This document shows positions 9,311 through 16,846 of a stretch of 38,134 nucleotides of DNA, piece by piece (the first letter of the stretch is position 1; the number at the start of each line of letters is the position of its first letter). Location: the NCBI GenBank assembly GCA_945907105.1, contig CAMDSB010000009.1, forward strand, positions 1 through 38,134. The letters run 5' to 3'. The translations under genes were made by a program, and so were the position numbers. Source of the stretch: Rickettsia typhi (lineage in GTDB: Bacteria; Pseudomonadota; Alphaproteobacteria; Rickettsiales; Rickettsiaceae). The notes below the pieces were generated by a model. It did no database searches. It had not been told where the DNA came from and was given only the letters and a program-made list of their open reading frames with translations.

Positions 9311-10143
9311 ATTATATCTAAACCAATGTCAGCGGAGGTTGGAGAATGGGTTATTTGGCCTACCGAAATTACATCAACGCCAGCCTGAGCGATAGATTTT
9401 ACAGTGTCAAGAGATACATTGCCCGAGGCTTCAATAATGGCCTTGTTGCCAATGAGTTTGACTGCCTCATGAATTTGGTCGATGGACATATTGTCTAGCA
9501 TGATTATATCCACACCTTCTGCCAGGGATTCTTTTACTTGCTCAAAAGTATCGCATTCAATTTCGATACGTGTGTAATGAGGTCTATATAATTTGGCTTT
9601 TTGTAATGCTTTGGTAACTCCACCACAAATGGCAATATGATTATCTTTTATTAAGATACTACTATCTAGGCTAAGTCTATGGTTATAGCCCCCACCACAA
9701 GTTACTGCATATTTCTGCAATTGTCTTAGCAGGGGTATAGTTTTTCTAGTGTCAAATATTTTAGCTTTTGTTTCTCTAACTTGCTCTACATACTTACTAG
9801 TTGTAGTAGCGATCCCGCTCAAATGTTGTATGTAATTTAAAATTATTCTTTCAAGTAGTAACACTTCTGTTGCCTCACCCGACCCAAAAATGATTGTTGC
9901 ATTTTCTTTCACTATTTCAGAATCATTATAATGAATTTGATATTTGATAGAAGAGTACTCTTTAAAATAATATTGGGCTATTTGTATGCCACATAACACT
10001 AGATTTTGCCTTGCGTTAATTGCAAATTTAACTTCTGTCCCATTCCTTATTACTGCGTTTGAAGTGATATCTCCCTTTGTGCCGTAGTCTTCTTTGAAGC
10101 TATCATCAAGTAATTTGTGTAAGGTGCGTATTTGTAGTTGCAT
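9307..10143 (-). CDS. nadC: Nicotinate-nucleotide pyrophosphorylase (quinolinate phosphoribosyltransferase)
   Basis: A 278-residue QPRTase that converts quinolinate and PRPP to nicotinate mononucleotide, CO2 and PPi in de novo NAD synthesis. Visible family motifs: [58 protein letters not shown], the acidic EIECDTFEQ and DIIMLDNMS strands, and [13 protein letters not shown] plus [13 protein letters not shown] at the phosphate-binding end. Complete, normal length. It is the first gene of the minus-strand unit, divergent from iscX across 115 nt. nadA and nadB are not in the window. Classical Rickettsia lack de novo NAD synthesis and import NAD, so a seemingly intact nadC is informative about lineage and metabolism. 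Confidence 0.94.
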   Translation of the reverse strand: MQLQIRTLHKLLDDSFKEDYGTKGDITSNAVIRNGTEVKFAINARQNLVLCGIQIAQYYFKEYSSIKYQIHYNDSEIVKENATIIFGSGEATEVLLLERIILNYIQHLSGIATTTSKYVEQVRETKAKIFDTRKTIPLLRQLQKYAVTCGGGYNHRLSLDSSILIKDNHIAICGGVTKALQKAKLYRPHYTRIEIECDTFEQVKESLAEGVDIIMLDNMSIDQIHEAVKLIGNKAIIEASGNVSLDTVKSIAQAGVDVISVGQITHSPTSADIGLDII

Positions 10144-10258
10144 AATAATCTCACTTAGTAAATCTTATTCCTTCAGTAAATATATACTATTATTTTTTTT
10201 CTGGTAGCCAGTATTAAATAGTAATAGTAATGTGCGCTTTAAATAATATGGAAGTATG

Positions 10259-10459
10259 ATGCATTGGAGTGATATAGAAAGAATTGCCATCGAGCTGGAA
10301 GAGACTTACTCTGAAGAGGAAATCCCTGAATATAATTTACCATATCTAGAAGAAATGGTGTTATCTTTGCCAACTTTTGAGGATCATGAAGTAGAGGTAA
10401 AAGAAACTACTTTAAAGAAAATTATTGAGTATTGGATTGATATAAGAAATGAACAATAA
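10259..10459 (+). CDS. iscX: Fe-S cluster assembly protein IscX (YfhJ family)
   Basis: A very acidic 66-residue protein matching IscX in size and pattern: an N-terminal W-x-D (MHWSDIERIAIELEETY), a central Pro/acidic stretch, LSLPTFEDHE, and a C-terminal helix with LKKIIEYWIDIRNEQ. IscX binds IscS and iron and tunes Fe-S assembly. Two adjacent ATGs exist (10256 and 10259); GGAAG at 10250-10254 is better spaced for the second. It stands alone here, more than 20 kb from hscB-hscA-fdx and next to recA. Confidence 0.85.
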   Translation: MHWSDIERIAIELEETYSEEEIPEYNLPYLEEMVLSLPTFEDHEVEVKETTLKKIIEYWIDIRNEQ

Positions 10460-10486
10460 AATTATATTGTTTTAAAAAAATAGTAC

Positions 10487-10529
10487 AAAAACTTGTGTAA
10501 AATAATTTTTGCACAATATTCAAGTTTTT
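10487..10529. terminator. 9-bp inverted repeat between iscX and recA
   Basis: AAAAACTTG (10487-10495) pairs perfectly with CAAGTTTTT (10521-10529), with TTGTG/CACAA as a competing inner pairing (10493-10497 and 10512-10516). On the plus strand the A-tract, stem and T-tract order resembles a terminator for iscX. The same bases contain TTGCAC (10509-10514), which with 17-nt spacing to TAGCTT (10532-10537) could be a recA promoter, so the element may do both jobs. Confidence 0.4.
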
Positions 10530-10625
10530 GCTAGCTTTTCCTTTTTAGTCGGAATATAAGTGTTTATTAGCTGGATTTTTGGAAAGTCCGGCAGGCCACT
10601 TTTAGTTTATCAAAGAGGGAATAAT

Positions 10626-11666
10626 ATGGAAAAAGACAAGGCTTTGGCAGCGGCGCTGAGCCAAATTGAGAAAAGTTACGGCAAGGGGTCAGTAATGATA
10701 CTTGGTCAGCGTCAAGAAATGAATATTGAATCTATTCCTACAGGGTCAGTAGGTCTTGACGTTGCGCTTGGAGTTGGTGGTTTACCAAAAGGAAGAATTA
10801 TAGAAATTTTTGGCCCAGAGAGTTCTGGTAAAACAACATTAACTTTACATGTAATTGCTGAAGCTCAAAAAAAGGGCGGAACATGTGCATTTATTGATGC
10901 TGAGCACGCGCTCGATCCGGTGTATGCTAAAAAACTAGGAGTAAATATTGATGAGTTGATTATTTCTCAACCAGATACTGGTGAACAAGCCTTGGAGATT
11001 ACTGATACATTGGTTCGTTCGGGAGCTATAGATCTAATAGTTATTGATAGTGTGGCCGCATTGGTTCCGAAAGCCGAAATAGATGGCGAAATGGGTGACT
11101 CTCATATGGGGTTGCAAGCGAGGTTGATGAGCCAAGCTTTGAGAAAGCTTACAGCTTCGACTTCAAGAACTAATTGTACGATTATTTTTATTAATCAGAT
11201 TAGGATGAAAATTGGGGTTATGTTTGGTAACCCTGAAACTACTACTGGTGGCAACGCTTTGAAGTTCTATGCATCAGTGAGAATAGATATCAGGAGAGTT
11301 GGGTCGATCAAAGATAAAGAAGAAGTAGTTGGTAATCAAACGAGAGTAAAAATAGTAAAAAACAAAGTTTCTCCGCCGTTTAAAGTAGTAGATTTTGATA
11401 TCATGTATAATCGGGGAATATCAAAAGAAGGCGAATTAGTGGATATTGGGGTAAAGCACGAGATTGTAGAGAAATCTGGTGCTTGGTTTTCTTATAATGG
11501 TATAAGAATTGGCCAAGGACGTGAAAATGCTAAGCAATTTATGAGGGACAATCCAAAAGTTGCAAGTGAATTAGAGGAGAAAATAAAAGCTCATCTACTA
11601 AATTTAGGGGGTGGCTTTGTAATTGCAGATGATGCAGAAGAAAATGTAACTCACGACGAGATATAA
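10626..11666 (+). CDS. recA: Recombinase RecA
   Basis: A 346-residue ATP-dependent strand-exchange protein for recombination and repair. The Walker A motif GPESSGKT is at about residues 63-70, Walker B is [10 protein letters not shown], and the L2-region motif [20 protein letters not shown] is intact. The frame is open upstream to 10560, but [19 protein letters not shown] is the conserved RecA N-terminus, and AGAGGGA sits just before the ATG at 10626, so I choose that start. The C-terminus is short and acidic as usual. fabG follows after 21 nt, so read-through is possible. I see no alphaproteobacterial SOS box (GTTC or GAAC with 7-nt spacing) upstream, in keeping with the lack of lexA in most Rickettsiales. 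Confidence 0.98.
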   Translation: MEKDKALAAALSQIEKSYGKGSVMILGQRQEMNIESIPTGSVGLDVALGVGGLPKGRIIEIFGPESSGKTTLTLHVIAEAQKKGGTCAFIDAEHALDPVYAKKLGVNIDELIISQPDTGEQALEITDTLVRSGAIDLIVIDSVAALVPKAEIDGEMGDSHMGLQARLMSQALRKLTASTSRTNCTIIFINQIRMKIGVMFGNPETTTGGNALKFYASVRIDIRRVGSIKDKEEVVGNQTRVKIVKNKVSPPFKVVDFDIMYNRGISKEGELVDIGVKHEIVEKSGAWFSYNGIRIGQGRENAKQFMRDNPKVASELEEKIKAHLLNLGGGFVIADDAEENVTHDEI

Positions 11667-11687
11667 ATATAAATTAAAGAGCAAAAA

Positions 11688-12413
11688 ATGATAAATTTGT
11701 CTGGTAATAATGTATTGGTAACCGGAGCGAGCGGGGGAATAGGTAGCGCAATTGTTAGGCTTGTGCACAAACTTGGGGCGCATGTATACATTAGCGGTAG
11801 TAATCTAGAAAAGCTTGAGCTGCTAGGAAAAGAACTGGGTAATAATTACACAATTAAGCAATGTAACCTCAGTGATGCTGCCGCGTGTAATGCATTATTA
11901 GATGACATTGAGAAAATTGATGTACTTGTCTGTAATGCGGGGATAACTAGAGATAATTTAGCGATTAAAATGACGGATGAAGATTTTGATGAAGTCATTA
12001 AGGTTAATTTGAAGGCCGGTTTTATTCTAAATAGAGCCGCAATTAAGAAAATGATGCGCGTACGATATGGGCGCATCATTAATATAGCATCTATTGTCGG
12101 TGTATCTGGCAACCCTGGTCAAGCTAACTATTGTGCTTCGAAAGCTGGACTCATTGGTATGACCAAATCTTTGGCTCTTGAAGTTGCTAGTAGGGGTATA
12201 ACTATCAATGCTGTGGCTCCTGGTTTTATAGAATCAAGTATGACATCCGCTTTAACAGATGCGCAGAGAGATGCAATTATACAAAAAATCCCTACTAAAA
12301 CTCTAGGTAGGCCGGAAGATGTAGCATATACGGTAGCTTATTTGGCAAGTCCGGTTTCTTCCTATATAACAGGACAAACTATTCATGTTAATGGTGGTAT
12401 GTTGTTGGTTTGA
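11688..12413 (+). CDS. fabG: 3-oxoacyl-ACP reductase FabG
   Basis: A 241-residue short-chain dehydrogenase that reduces 3-oxoacyl-ACP with NADPH in fatty-acid elongation. The Rossmann glycine motif VTGASGGIG is at residues 11-19, the NAG motif at 83-85, and the catalytic Ser135, Tyr148 and Lys152 lie in INIASIVG and NYCASKAG. The C-terminal YITGQTIHVNGG is typical of FabG rather than of other SDRs. It heads fabG-acpP-fabF; fabD, fabH and the acyl-ACP dehydratase are not in the window. Confidence 0.95.
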   Translation: MINLSGNNVLVTGASGGIGSAIVRLVHKLGAHVYISGSNLEKLELLGKELGNNYTIKQCNLSDAAACNALLDDIEKIDVLVCNAGITRDNLAIKMTDEDFDEVIKVNLKAGFILNRAAIKKMMRVRYGRIINIASIVGVSGNPGQANYCASKAGLIGMTKSLALEVASRGITINAVAPGFIESSMTSALTDAQRDAIIQKIPTKTLGRPEDVAYTVAYLASPVSSYITGQTIHVNGGMLLV

Positions 12414-12520
12414 AGATTTTTTATTCTAGCAAAAGATTTTTTTTTGTGGTAAAAGAATGAAACCAGGAATTTTGGTAGCCGAAATTTCTATGACAAAGAA
12501 ACTAAAAAGGGTTTTTAAAT

Positions 12521-12763
12521 ATGAGCGATAATATCGAACAAAAGGTTATCAGAACTGTTGCTGAAACGCTAAGAATTGAAGCAACTAGTATATCTCTAGA
12601 GTCTAAATTCGTTGATGATTTGGGTGCAGACAGCTTAGATTTAGTTGAGCTGATGATGGCAATAGAAGCTGCTTTTGGTTGCGATATTCCCGATGAAGAA
12701 GCTGGTAAAATCTTAACAGTATCTGATGCTGTTCAATATGTGCAAAAGCACATTAGTGCATAA
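12521..12763 (+). CDS. acpP: Acyl carrier protein
   Basis: An 80-residue acidic four-helix carrier. The phosphopantetheine attachment serine is S38 in DDLGADSLDLVELMMAIE, and the acidic C-terminal helix pattern is normal. AAAAGGG lies at 12504-12510 upstream of the ATG. It sits 107 nt after fabG and 32 nt before fabF, the usual place for acpP. A 24-codon ORF (12457-12531) overlaps the acpP start and might be a leader peptide, but without further support. Confidence 0.97.
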   Translation: MSDNIEQKVIRTVAETLRIEATSISLESKFVDDLGADSLDLVELMMAIEAAFGCDIPDEEAGKILTVSDAVQYVQKHISA

Positions 12764-12795
12764 TACCGCTACAGAAAACTAAGAGATTGATGGGT

Positions 12796-14031
12796 ATGTC
12801 ACTAAGAAGAGTAGTAATAACAGGAGTTGGTTCTGTAACTTCACTTGGACAAAATGTGCCAGATACATGGTCTGGCATATTGTCTGGCAAGAGTGGAGTG
12901 AAGGTTATTACTGAGTTCGATACCAGTAAACTGCCGTGCAAAATAGCCTCTATGGTTAGCGATTTTGACCCAGAAAAATATGTTCCAGCCCGTGAACTTA
13001 GAAAAATGGATAGATTTATTCATTTTGGTCTTGTTGCAGCTATTGAAGCTATCGAAGATAGTGGTTGGAAACCAGAAGATGAGCTATCCAAAGAACGTAC
13101 GGGAGTTATGATAGGCTCTGGTATAGGAGGGCTTGGCATGATTGAAAGGACTTCTCTAGAATTTCATAATCATGAAAACCCGAAGGTAAGTCCTTATTTT
13201 ATTCCCGCTTCTCTTATAAATTTAATATCTGGGCATATTTCTATAATGTATGGCTTTTCTGGTCCAAATAGTGCAGTAGTAACTGCTTGCTCTACAGGAG
13301 CTCACGCTATAGGAGATGCTGCAAGAATGATCAAATATGGCGATGCAGATGTTATGGTTGCTGGCGGTGCAGAAGCTCCGGTTACGCCAGTGGGTATGGC
13401 TGGTTTTGCTTCTGCCAGAGCCCTTGCAATCGATTTTAATGATAGTCCAGCTAGCGCTTCAAGACCTTGGGACAAAGATCACGCTGGTTTTGTCATGGGC
13501 GAGGGTTCGGGTATAGTAGTTTTGGAAGAATATGAGCACGCTCTAAAAAGAGGTGCAAAGATTTACGCTGAAGTTTGTGGTTATGGTTTGACTGGCGATG
13601 CTTTTCATATGACTTTGCCAAGTGGACGTGGGGCATTTAGAGCCATGGAAAATGCCTTAAAAGACGCTAAGGTCAGTCCCGAGGATGTGAACTACATAAA
13701 TGCGCATGGAACATCTACAAAAGCGGGTGATTCCGTAGAGCTTATAGCTGTGCAAACTTTGTTTGAAGGTAATAAGTCGATTAAAATGTCATCAACCAAA
13801 TCATCTATTGGCCATCTGCTTGGTGCGGCAGGTAGCGTTGAAGCAATATTTGCCGCGTTAGCAATACGTGATCAAATCGCTCCCCCTACATTAAATCTGC
13901 ATAATCCTATTGATGAGGCGAAGATTAATTTGGTGCCACTAGTTGCCCAAGAAACAAAAATAGAATACGTGTTATCAAACTCATTTGGTTTCGGTGGAAC
14001 TAATGCAAGCCTTCTGTTACGCAAGGTATAG
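12796..14031 (+). CDS. fabF: 3-oxoacyl-ACP synthase II FabF
   Basis: A 411-residue condensing enzyme that extends acyl-ACP with malonyl-ACP. The catalytic triad is visible: C165 in VTACSTGAH, H304 in NAHGTSTKAGD and H340 in SSIGHLLGAAGS. The C-terminal SFGFGGTNASLLL is typical. In-frame starts are TTG 12787, ATG 12790 and ATG 12796; the last gives the family N-terminus MSLRRVVITGVG with AAGAGA at a suitable distance. A 7-bp hairpin follows the stop. Confidence 0.96.
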   Translation: MSLRRVVITGVGSVTSLGQNVPDTWSGILSGKSGVKVITEFDTSKLPCKIASMVSDFDPEKYVPARELRKMDRFIHFGLVAAIEAIEDSGWKPEDELSKERTGVMIGSGIGGLGMIERTSLEFHNHENPKVSPYFIPASLINLISGHISIMYGFSGPNSAVVTACSTGAHAIGDAARMIKYGDADVMVAGGAEAPVTPVGMAGFASARALAIDFNDSPASASRPWDKDHAGFVMGEGSGIVVLEEYEHALKRGAKIYAEVCGYGLTGDAFHMTLPSGRGAFRAMENALKDAKVSPEDVNYINAHGTSTKAGDSVELIAVQTLFEGNKSIKMSSTKSSIGHLLGAAGSVEAIFAALAIRDQIAPPTLNLHNPIDEAKINLVPLVAQETKIEYVLSNSFGFGGTNASLLLRKV

Positions 14032-14033
14032 GG

Positions 14034-14055
14034 CGTAGTCATGGTTTAGGCTACG
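14034..14055 (+). terminator. Hairpin just after fabF
   Basis: CGTAGTC (14034-14040) pairs with GGCTACG (14049-14055), 7 bp including one G-U, 8-nt loop, starting 3 nt after the fabF stop. There is no strong U-run, but position favours the end of the fabG-acpP-fabF transcript. Confidence 0.4.
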
Positions 14056-14431
14056 AGCGCTTTAGAGTTAGTACCCGCCTTAATAAATTCTAACACTCTC
14101 TACTTATATTGTAGCTGTAAAGTGGAATTCAATCTTACACAATTAGCTTTGTTGTTATTGAGTTATCCCGCTTTTGCTTTTTTATATGTCAATAAGCTGT
14201 GCGTGCATAAAGGTACAAAAAATAGGGTGTTTACACCATCATGAAGGAAAATCACCTTTTCCTAAAGAAAGAGCTAAATAAAATCGCTCTGTATTTAGTT
14301 GATTTAAACGGAGATAACCCAGGATCTTAATAATTTTTTTTGGTGACACAGTAAAAAGCGATGGACTTAAAATTGTGAGTCTACTTAAAAATGTAATAAT
14401 CTAAGCAGAAGATTTTTATTTAAAAAAACAA
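14056..14431. other. Gene-poor spacer with a run of hairpins and a T-tract
   Basis: No convincing protein gene. From 14226 three perfect hairpins follow each other: GGTGT/ACACC (14226-14237), AGGAAAA/TTTTCCT (14245-14263) and CTAAATA/TATTTAG (14274-14298). A T8 tract lies at 14334-14341, preceded by a weak AGAT/ATCT pairing. The region might encode a small RNA on the plus strand. An ORF of 29 codons (14241-14330, MKENHLFLKKELNKIALYLV and nine more residues) covers two of the hairpins and has no ribosome-binding site. Decay of a former gene is an equal possibility. Confidence 0.35.
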
Positions 14432-14507
14432 TGGTGAGCCCGCCGGGGCTCGAACCCGGGACAACCTGATTAAAAGTCAAGTGCTCTACCAGCTGAGCTA
14501 CGGGCTC
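14432..14507 (-). tRNA. tRNA-Lys (anticodon UUU)
   Basis: Read on the minus strand, a 76-nt cloverleaf including encoded CCA: acceptor GAGCCCG/CGGGCTC, D-arm with AGCTCAGCTGGTAGAGC, anticodon stem CTTGA/TCAGG with loop CTTTTAA (anticodon TTT), T-arm CCGGGTTCGAGCCCCGG, discriminator A. All stems pair. It lies alone in the fabF-kdsB spacer, opposite to its neighbours, so it needs its own promoter on the kdsB side. Confidence 0.97.
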
Positions 14508-14770
14508 ACAAGTAATATCATCTTTATTCGAAAGGTTGAATAGATGATACACAACAAATAGCCAAAGCTATTATTTGGGCCGCGTGTTTGTTACTTAGAG
14601 CGCAACAAAAAAACTCACCACTGTTAATAAATATCTAGGGACGCTAGTAACTCAAGAGCTAATTTTGAGTTCTAAAGTGTTCATTAGTTCCTTAGAAATT
14701 GTGTTTTACTTTATGGTGGAAAAACGGTAATATGTCAACAATTATTTTATAAAATATAAGCTAATTAATT
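14508..14770. other. Spacer between tRNA-Lys and kdsB with two hairpins
   Basis: No gene is visible. A strong hairpin sits immediately 5' of the tRNA: TATCATC plus TATTC pairs with GAATA plus GATGATA (14516-14549, 12 bp with a 2-nt bulge, 8-nt loop). A second, AACTCAA/TTGAGTT, lies at 14649-14671. The stretch before kdsB is very AT-rich and holds the palindrome ATTTTATAAAAT. I cannot assign a clear promoter for either strand. Confidence 0.4.
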
Positions 14771-15541
14771 ATGGACAATAAAGATCGATACTCGGATGTT
14801 GTGATAATTGTTCCTTCAAGAATCGGCTCTACAAGACTTCCTCGAAAAGCTTTAGCAAAAATTGGGGATAAAACCTTAATTGAGCACGTGGTGCAGAGAA
14901 TTAAGTCTGGTTTTGATGGTAATTTGTATGTTGCTACGGATTCTGATGAGATAGCTAGTTTAGTTAAACACTCTGGGGCAATAGCTATAATGACAGCTGA
15001 AGCTTGCCCTACTGGTTCAGATCGTGTCTTTCAGGCGTTTCAAACTATCCCACATCATGATAAAATAAAATACGTGATAAACGTCCAAGGGGATATGCCA
15101 TTTGTTGATTTGCTAGTAATTGGACAGATTATTACCATGCTAAAGACTGAAGAGTATGATATTGTTACTTCTGGAGTTAGGGTTGGTAGAGATATTGCTC
15201 AATCAGAATCGAATGTTAAGGTGATTGTAGATAAACAAGGTAAAGCATTATATTTTTCAAGAAGCATGATTCCGCATGGAGGAGAAGAGTTTTTGTATCA
15301 CGTGGGTATTTATGGATTCAAAAGCCAAGCACTGGAGAAATTTATAAAACTAGAACAGAGCAAATATGAAATTTGTGAAAAGCTTGAGCAACTTAGGGCT
15401 CTTGAGAACGGTATGAAGATTGGTGTCTGCATATCTGATGAGATACCTTTATCTGTTGACACTAAAGAAGACCTTGAAAAGGCTAATCTTTATTATAGTA
15501 AAATATGTGGATTTATGGCTCAAAGCTTGTCTACTAAGTGA
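14771..15541 (+). CDS. kdsB: 3-deoxy-manno-octulosonate cytidylyltransferase KdsB
   Basis: A 256-residue enzyme that activates Kdo as CMP-Kdo for the lipopolysaccharide inner core. Family motifs: IIVPSRIGSTRLPRKALAKI at the N-terminus (CTP binding), VATDSDEIA, TGSDRVFQAFQ, VINVQGDMPFVD (metal site), and HVGIYGFKSQALEKF. Length is normal. No good Shine-Dalgarno precedes the ATG at 14771. Its presence means the organism keeps at least a Kdo-lipid A core. Confidence 0.94.
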   Translation: MDNKDRYSDVVIIVPSRIGSTRLPRKALAKIGDKTLIEHVVQRIKSGFDGNLYVATDSDEIASLVKHSGAIAIMTAEACPTGSDRVFQAFQTIPHHDKIKYVINVQGDMPFVDLLVIGQIITMLKTEEYDIVTSGVRVGRDIAQSESNVKVIVDKQGKALYFSRSMIPHGGEEFLYHVGIYGFKSQALEKFIKLEQSKYEICEKLEQLRALENGMKIGVCISDEIPLSVDTKEDLEKANLYYSKICGFMAQSLSTK

Positions 15542-15585
15542 CTATATAGTGCAGGCAGCGAAGAGGTCTTGGAAACTTCATAGCT

Positions 15586-15616
15586 TTGATCTTTATGGCT
15601 GGTGTTGTTTTATAAT
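15586..15616 (+). promoter_or_regulatory. Possible promoter for the CCA/poly(A) polymerase gene
   Basis: TATAAT at 15611-15616 is a consensus -10, with TTGATC at 15586-15591 as a candidate -35. The 19-nt spacer is longer than ideal. It would start transcription about 20 nt before the ATG at 15647. Confidence 0.35.
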
Positions 15617-15646
15617 TTGATACGTTCCCTTCGAAATTAAATCAGT

Positions 15647-16846
15647 ATGAAAAAACTATATCAAATCTTAGATATCCAATCAAAAAACTATCTAACTGTC
15701 ATCAAATATCTTAATGAGGCAGGAGCGCAAGTAAGACTCGTTGGCGGTGTTGTGAGAGATACCTTGCTTGGAGTACCAATAAAAGATATTGATATGGCAA
15801 CTGACTTTACACCAGTCCAAGTTACTAGAGTCCTGGAATCTCATGGAGTAAAAATCATACCCACTGGTATAAATTTTGGCACAGTTTCGGCTCTTGTTAA
15901 TGATGAAGTTTTTGAAATCACTACTTTAAGAAAGGATTTATTATGCGATGGTAGGCATGCCCATGTTGAGTATAGTAATGACTTTAGAGAGGATGCAGAG
16001 CGCCGAGATTTTACGATTAATGCGCTGAGCTACTGTCCAGTAAAACACGAAATATACGACTATTTCAGTGGTATTGATGATCTAAATAATCGCAAAGTTA
16101 TATTTATTGGTAGTGCTGACGCGAGAATTAAGGAAGATTACTTGCGAATACTGAGGTTTTTTAGGTTTTCCTGCAAATACGCGAATGAAATAGATGATGA
16201 AGCTCTTGGAGCTTGCGTCAGATTTAAAGCTCAGCTTAAATTGCTTTCAGGTGAGCGAATTAAGAGTGAAATGGATAATATACTGTCTCTTGATCGTAGC
16301 CCGTATATTTTAGCAACAATGTACGATTCAGGGATTATGGAAGCTATTTTCCCTGTTATTAAATATGATCAAGCTTTGCACCTAAAGGCTATTAAAGTGA
16401 CTAAGTTATTTAATACACAAGTTGATTTGACAGTCATATATGCACTCTTGTTTGATATTTCTTTGAAAGAACTATTGAAACTGAAGTTTTCCAGAGCATC
16501 GGCAATGAGAGTAATAAAACTTCTGCAGCTAAAAGAATCGTTAGGAGAAAAATCTCTGACATTATTATTAAAAACGATTTGGCTTGAAGATAAGTCTTTT
16601 GTAAGTTATTTTGTTTTTGCTTCAACTTTGCTTGAAGATAATAAGGTTGTTTACGACTTATTTTTATCCTTAAAAAATAGTAGTATTCCAAAATTTCCAC
16701 TTGATGGAAGTGACTTGATAAAATTAGGCTACGTTGGCAAGAGGCTTGGTAAATTAATAAAAAATTTGAAAGACAAATGGATAGAAAGCGATTTTGCTTT
16801 GAATAAAGAACAACTGATTAATATGGTTAAAAACAGTGAAATATAG
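15647..16846 (+). CDS. CCA tRNA nucleotidyltransferase / poly(A) polymerase family protein
   Basis: A 399-residue class II nucleotidyltransferase. The head domain has the flexible loop VRLVGGVVRDTLLG (about residues 28-41), the metal-binding D-x-D in IKDIDMATDFTP, TGINFGTVSA, the EITTLRKD motif and DAERRDFTINALSY, followed by the family RNA-binding region (KEDYLRILRFFRFSCKY). The C-terminal half is helical. In alphaproteobacteria this family usually acts as the CCA-adding enzyme that repairs tRNA 3' ends; sequence alone does not exclude a poly(A) polymerase. Its last 11 nt overlap the next gene in another frame. Confidence 0.88.
   Translation: MKKLYQILDIQSKNYLTVIKYLNEAGAQVRLVGGVVRDTLLGVPIKDIDMATDFTPVQVTRVLESHGVKIIPTGINFGTVSALVNDEVFEITTLRKDLLCDGRHAHVEYSNDFREDAERRDFTINALSYCPVKHEIYDYFSGIDDLNNRKVIFIGSADARIKEDYLRILRFFRFSCKYANEIDDEALGACVRFKAQLKLLSGERIKSEMDNILSLDRSPYILATMYDSGIMEAIFPVIKYDQALHLKAIKVTKLFNTQVDLTVIYALLFDISLKELLKLKFSRASAMRVIKLLQLKESLGEKSLTLLLKTIWLEDKSFVSYFVFASTLLEDNKVVYDLFLSLKNSSIPKFPLDGSDLIKLGYVGKRLGKLIKNLKDKWIESDFALNKEQLINMVKNSEI

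Noticed and set aside
10560..10625. N-terminal extension of RecA
   Set aside because: The ATG at 10626 has a good ribosome site and begins the conserved RecA N-terminus; the upstream residues do not match the family.
10460..10625. LexA/SOS operator before recA
   Set aside because: No GTTC or GAAC repeat with 7-nt spacing is present.
14241..14330. 29-codon ORF as a protein gene
   Set aside because: No ribosome-binding site, no recognised family and overlap with two perfect hairpins; mentioned only as part of the candidate RNA region.
15420..15620. 66-codon plus-strand ORF over the end of kdsB
   Set aside because: It is an out-of-frame shadow of kdsB running into the spacer, with no ribosome site and no family resemblance.
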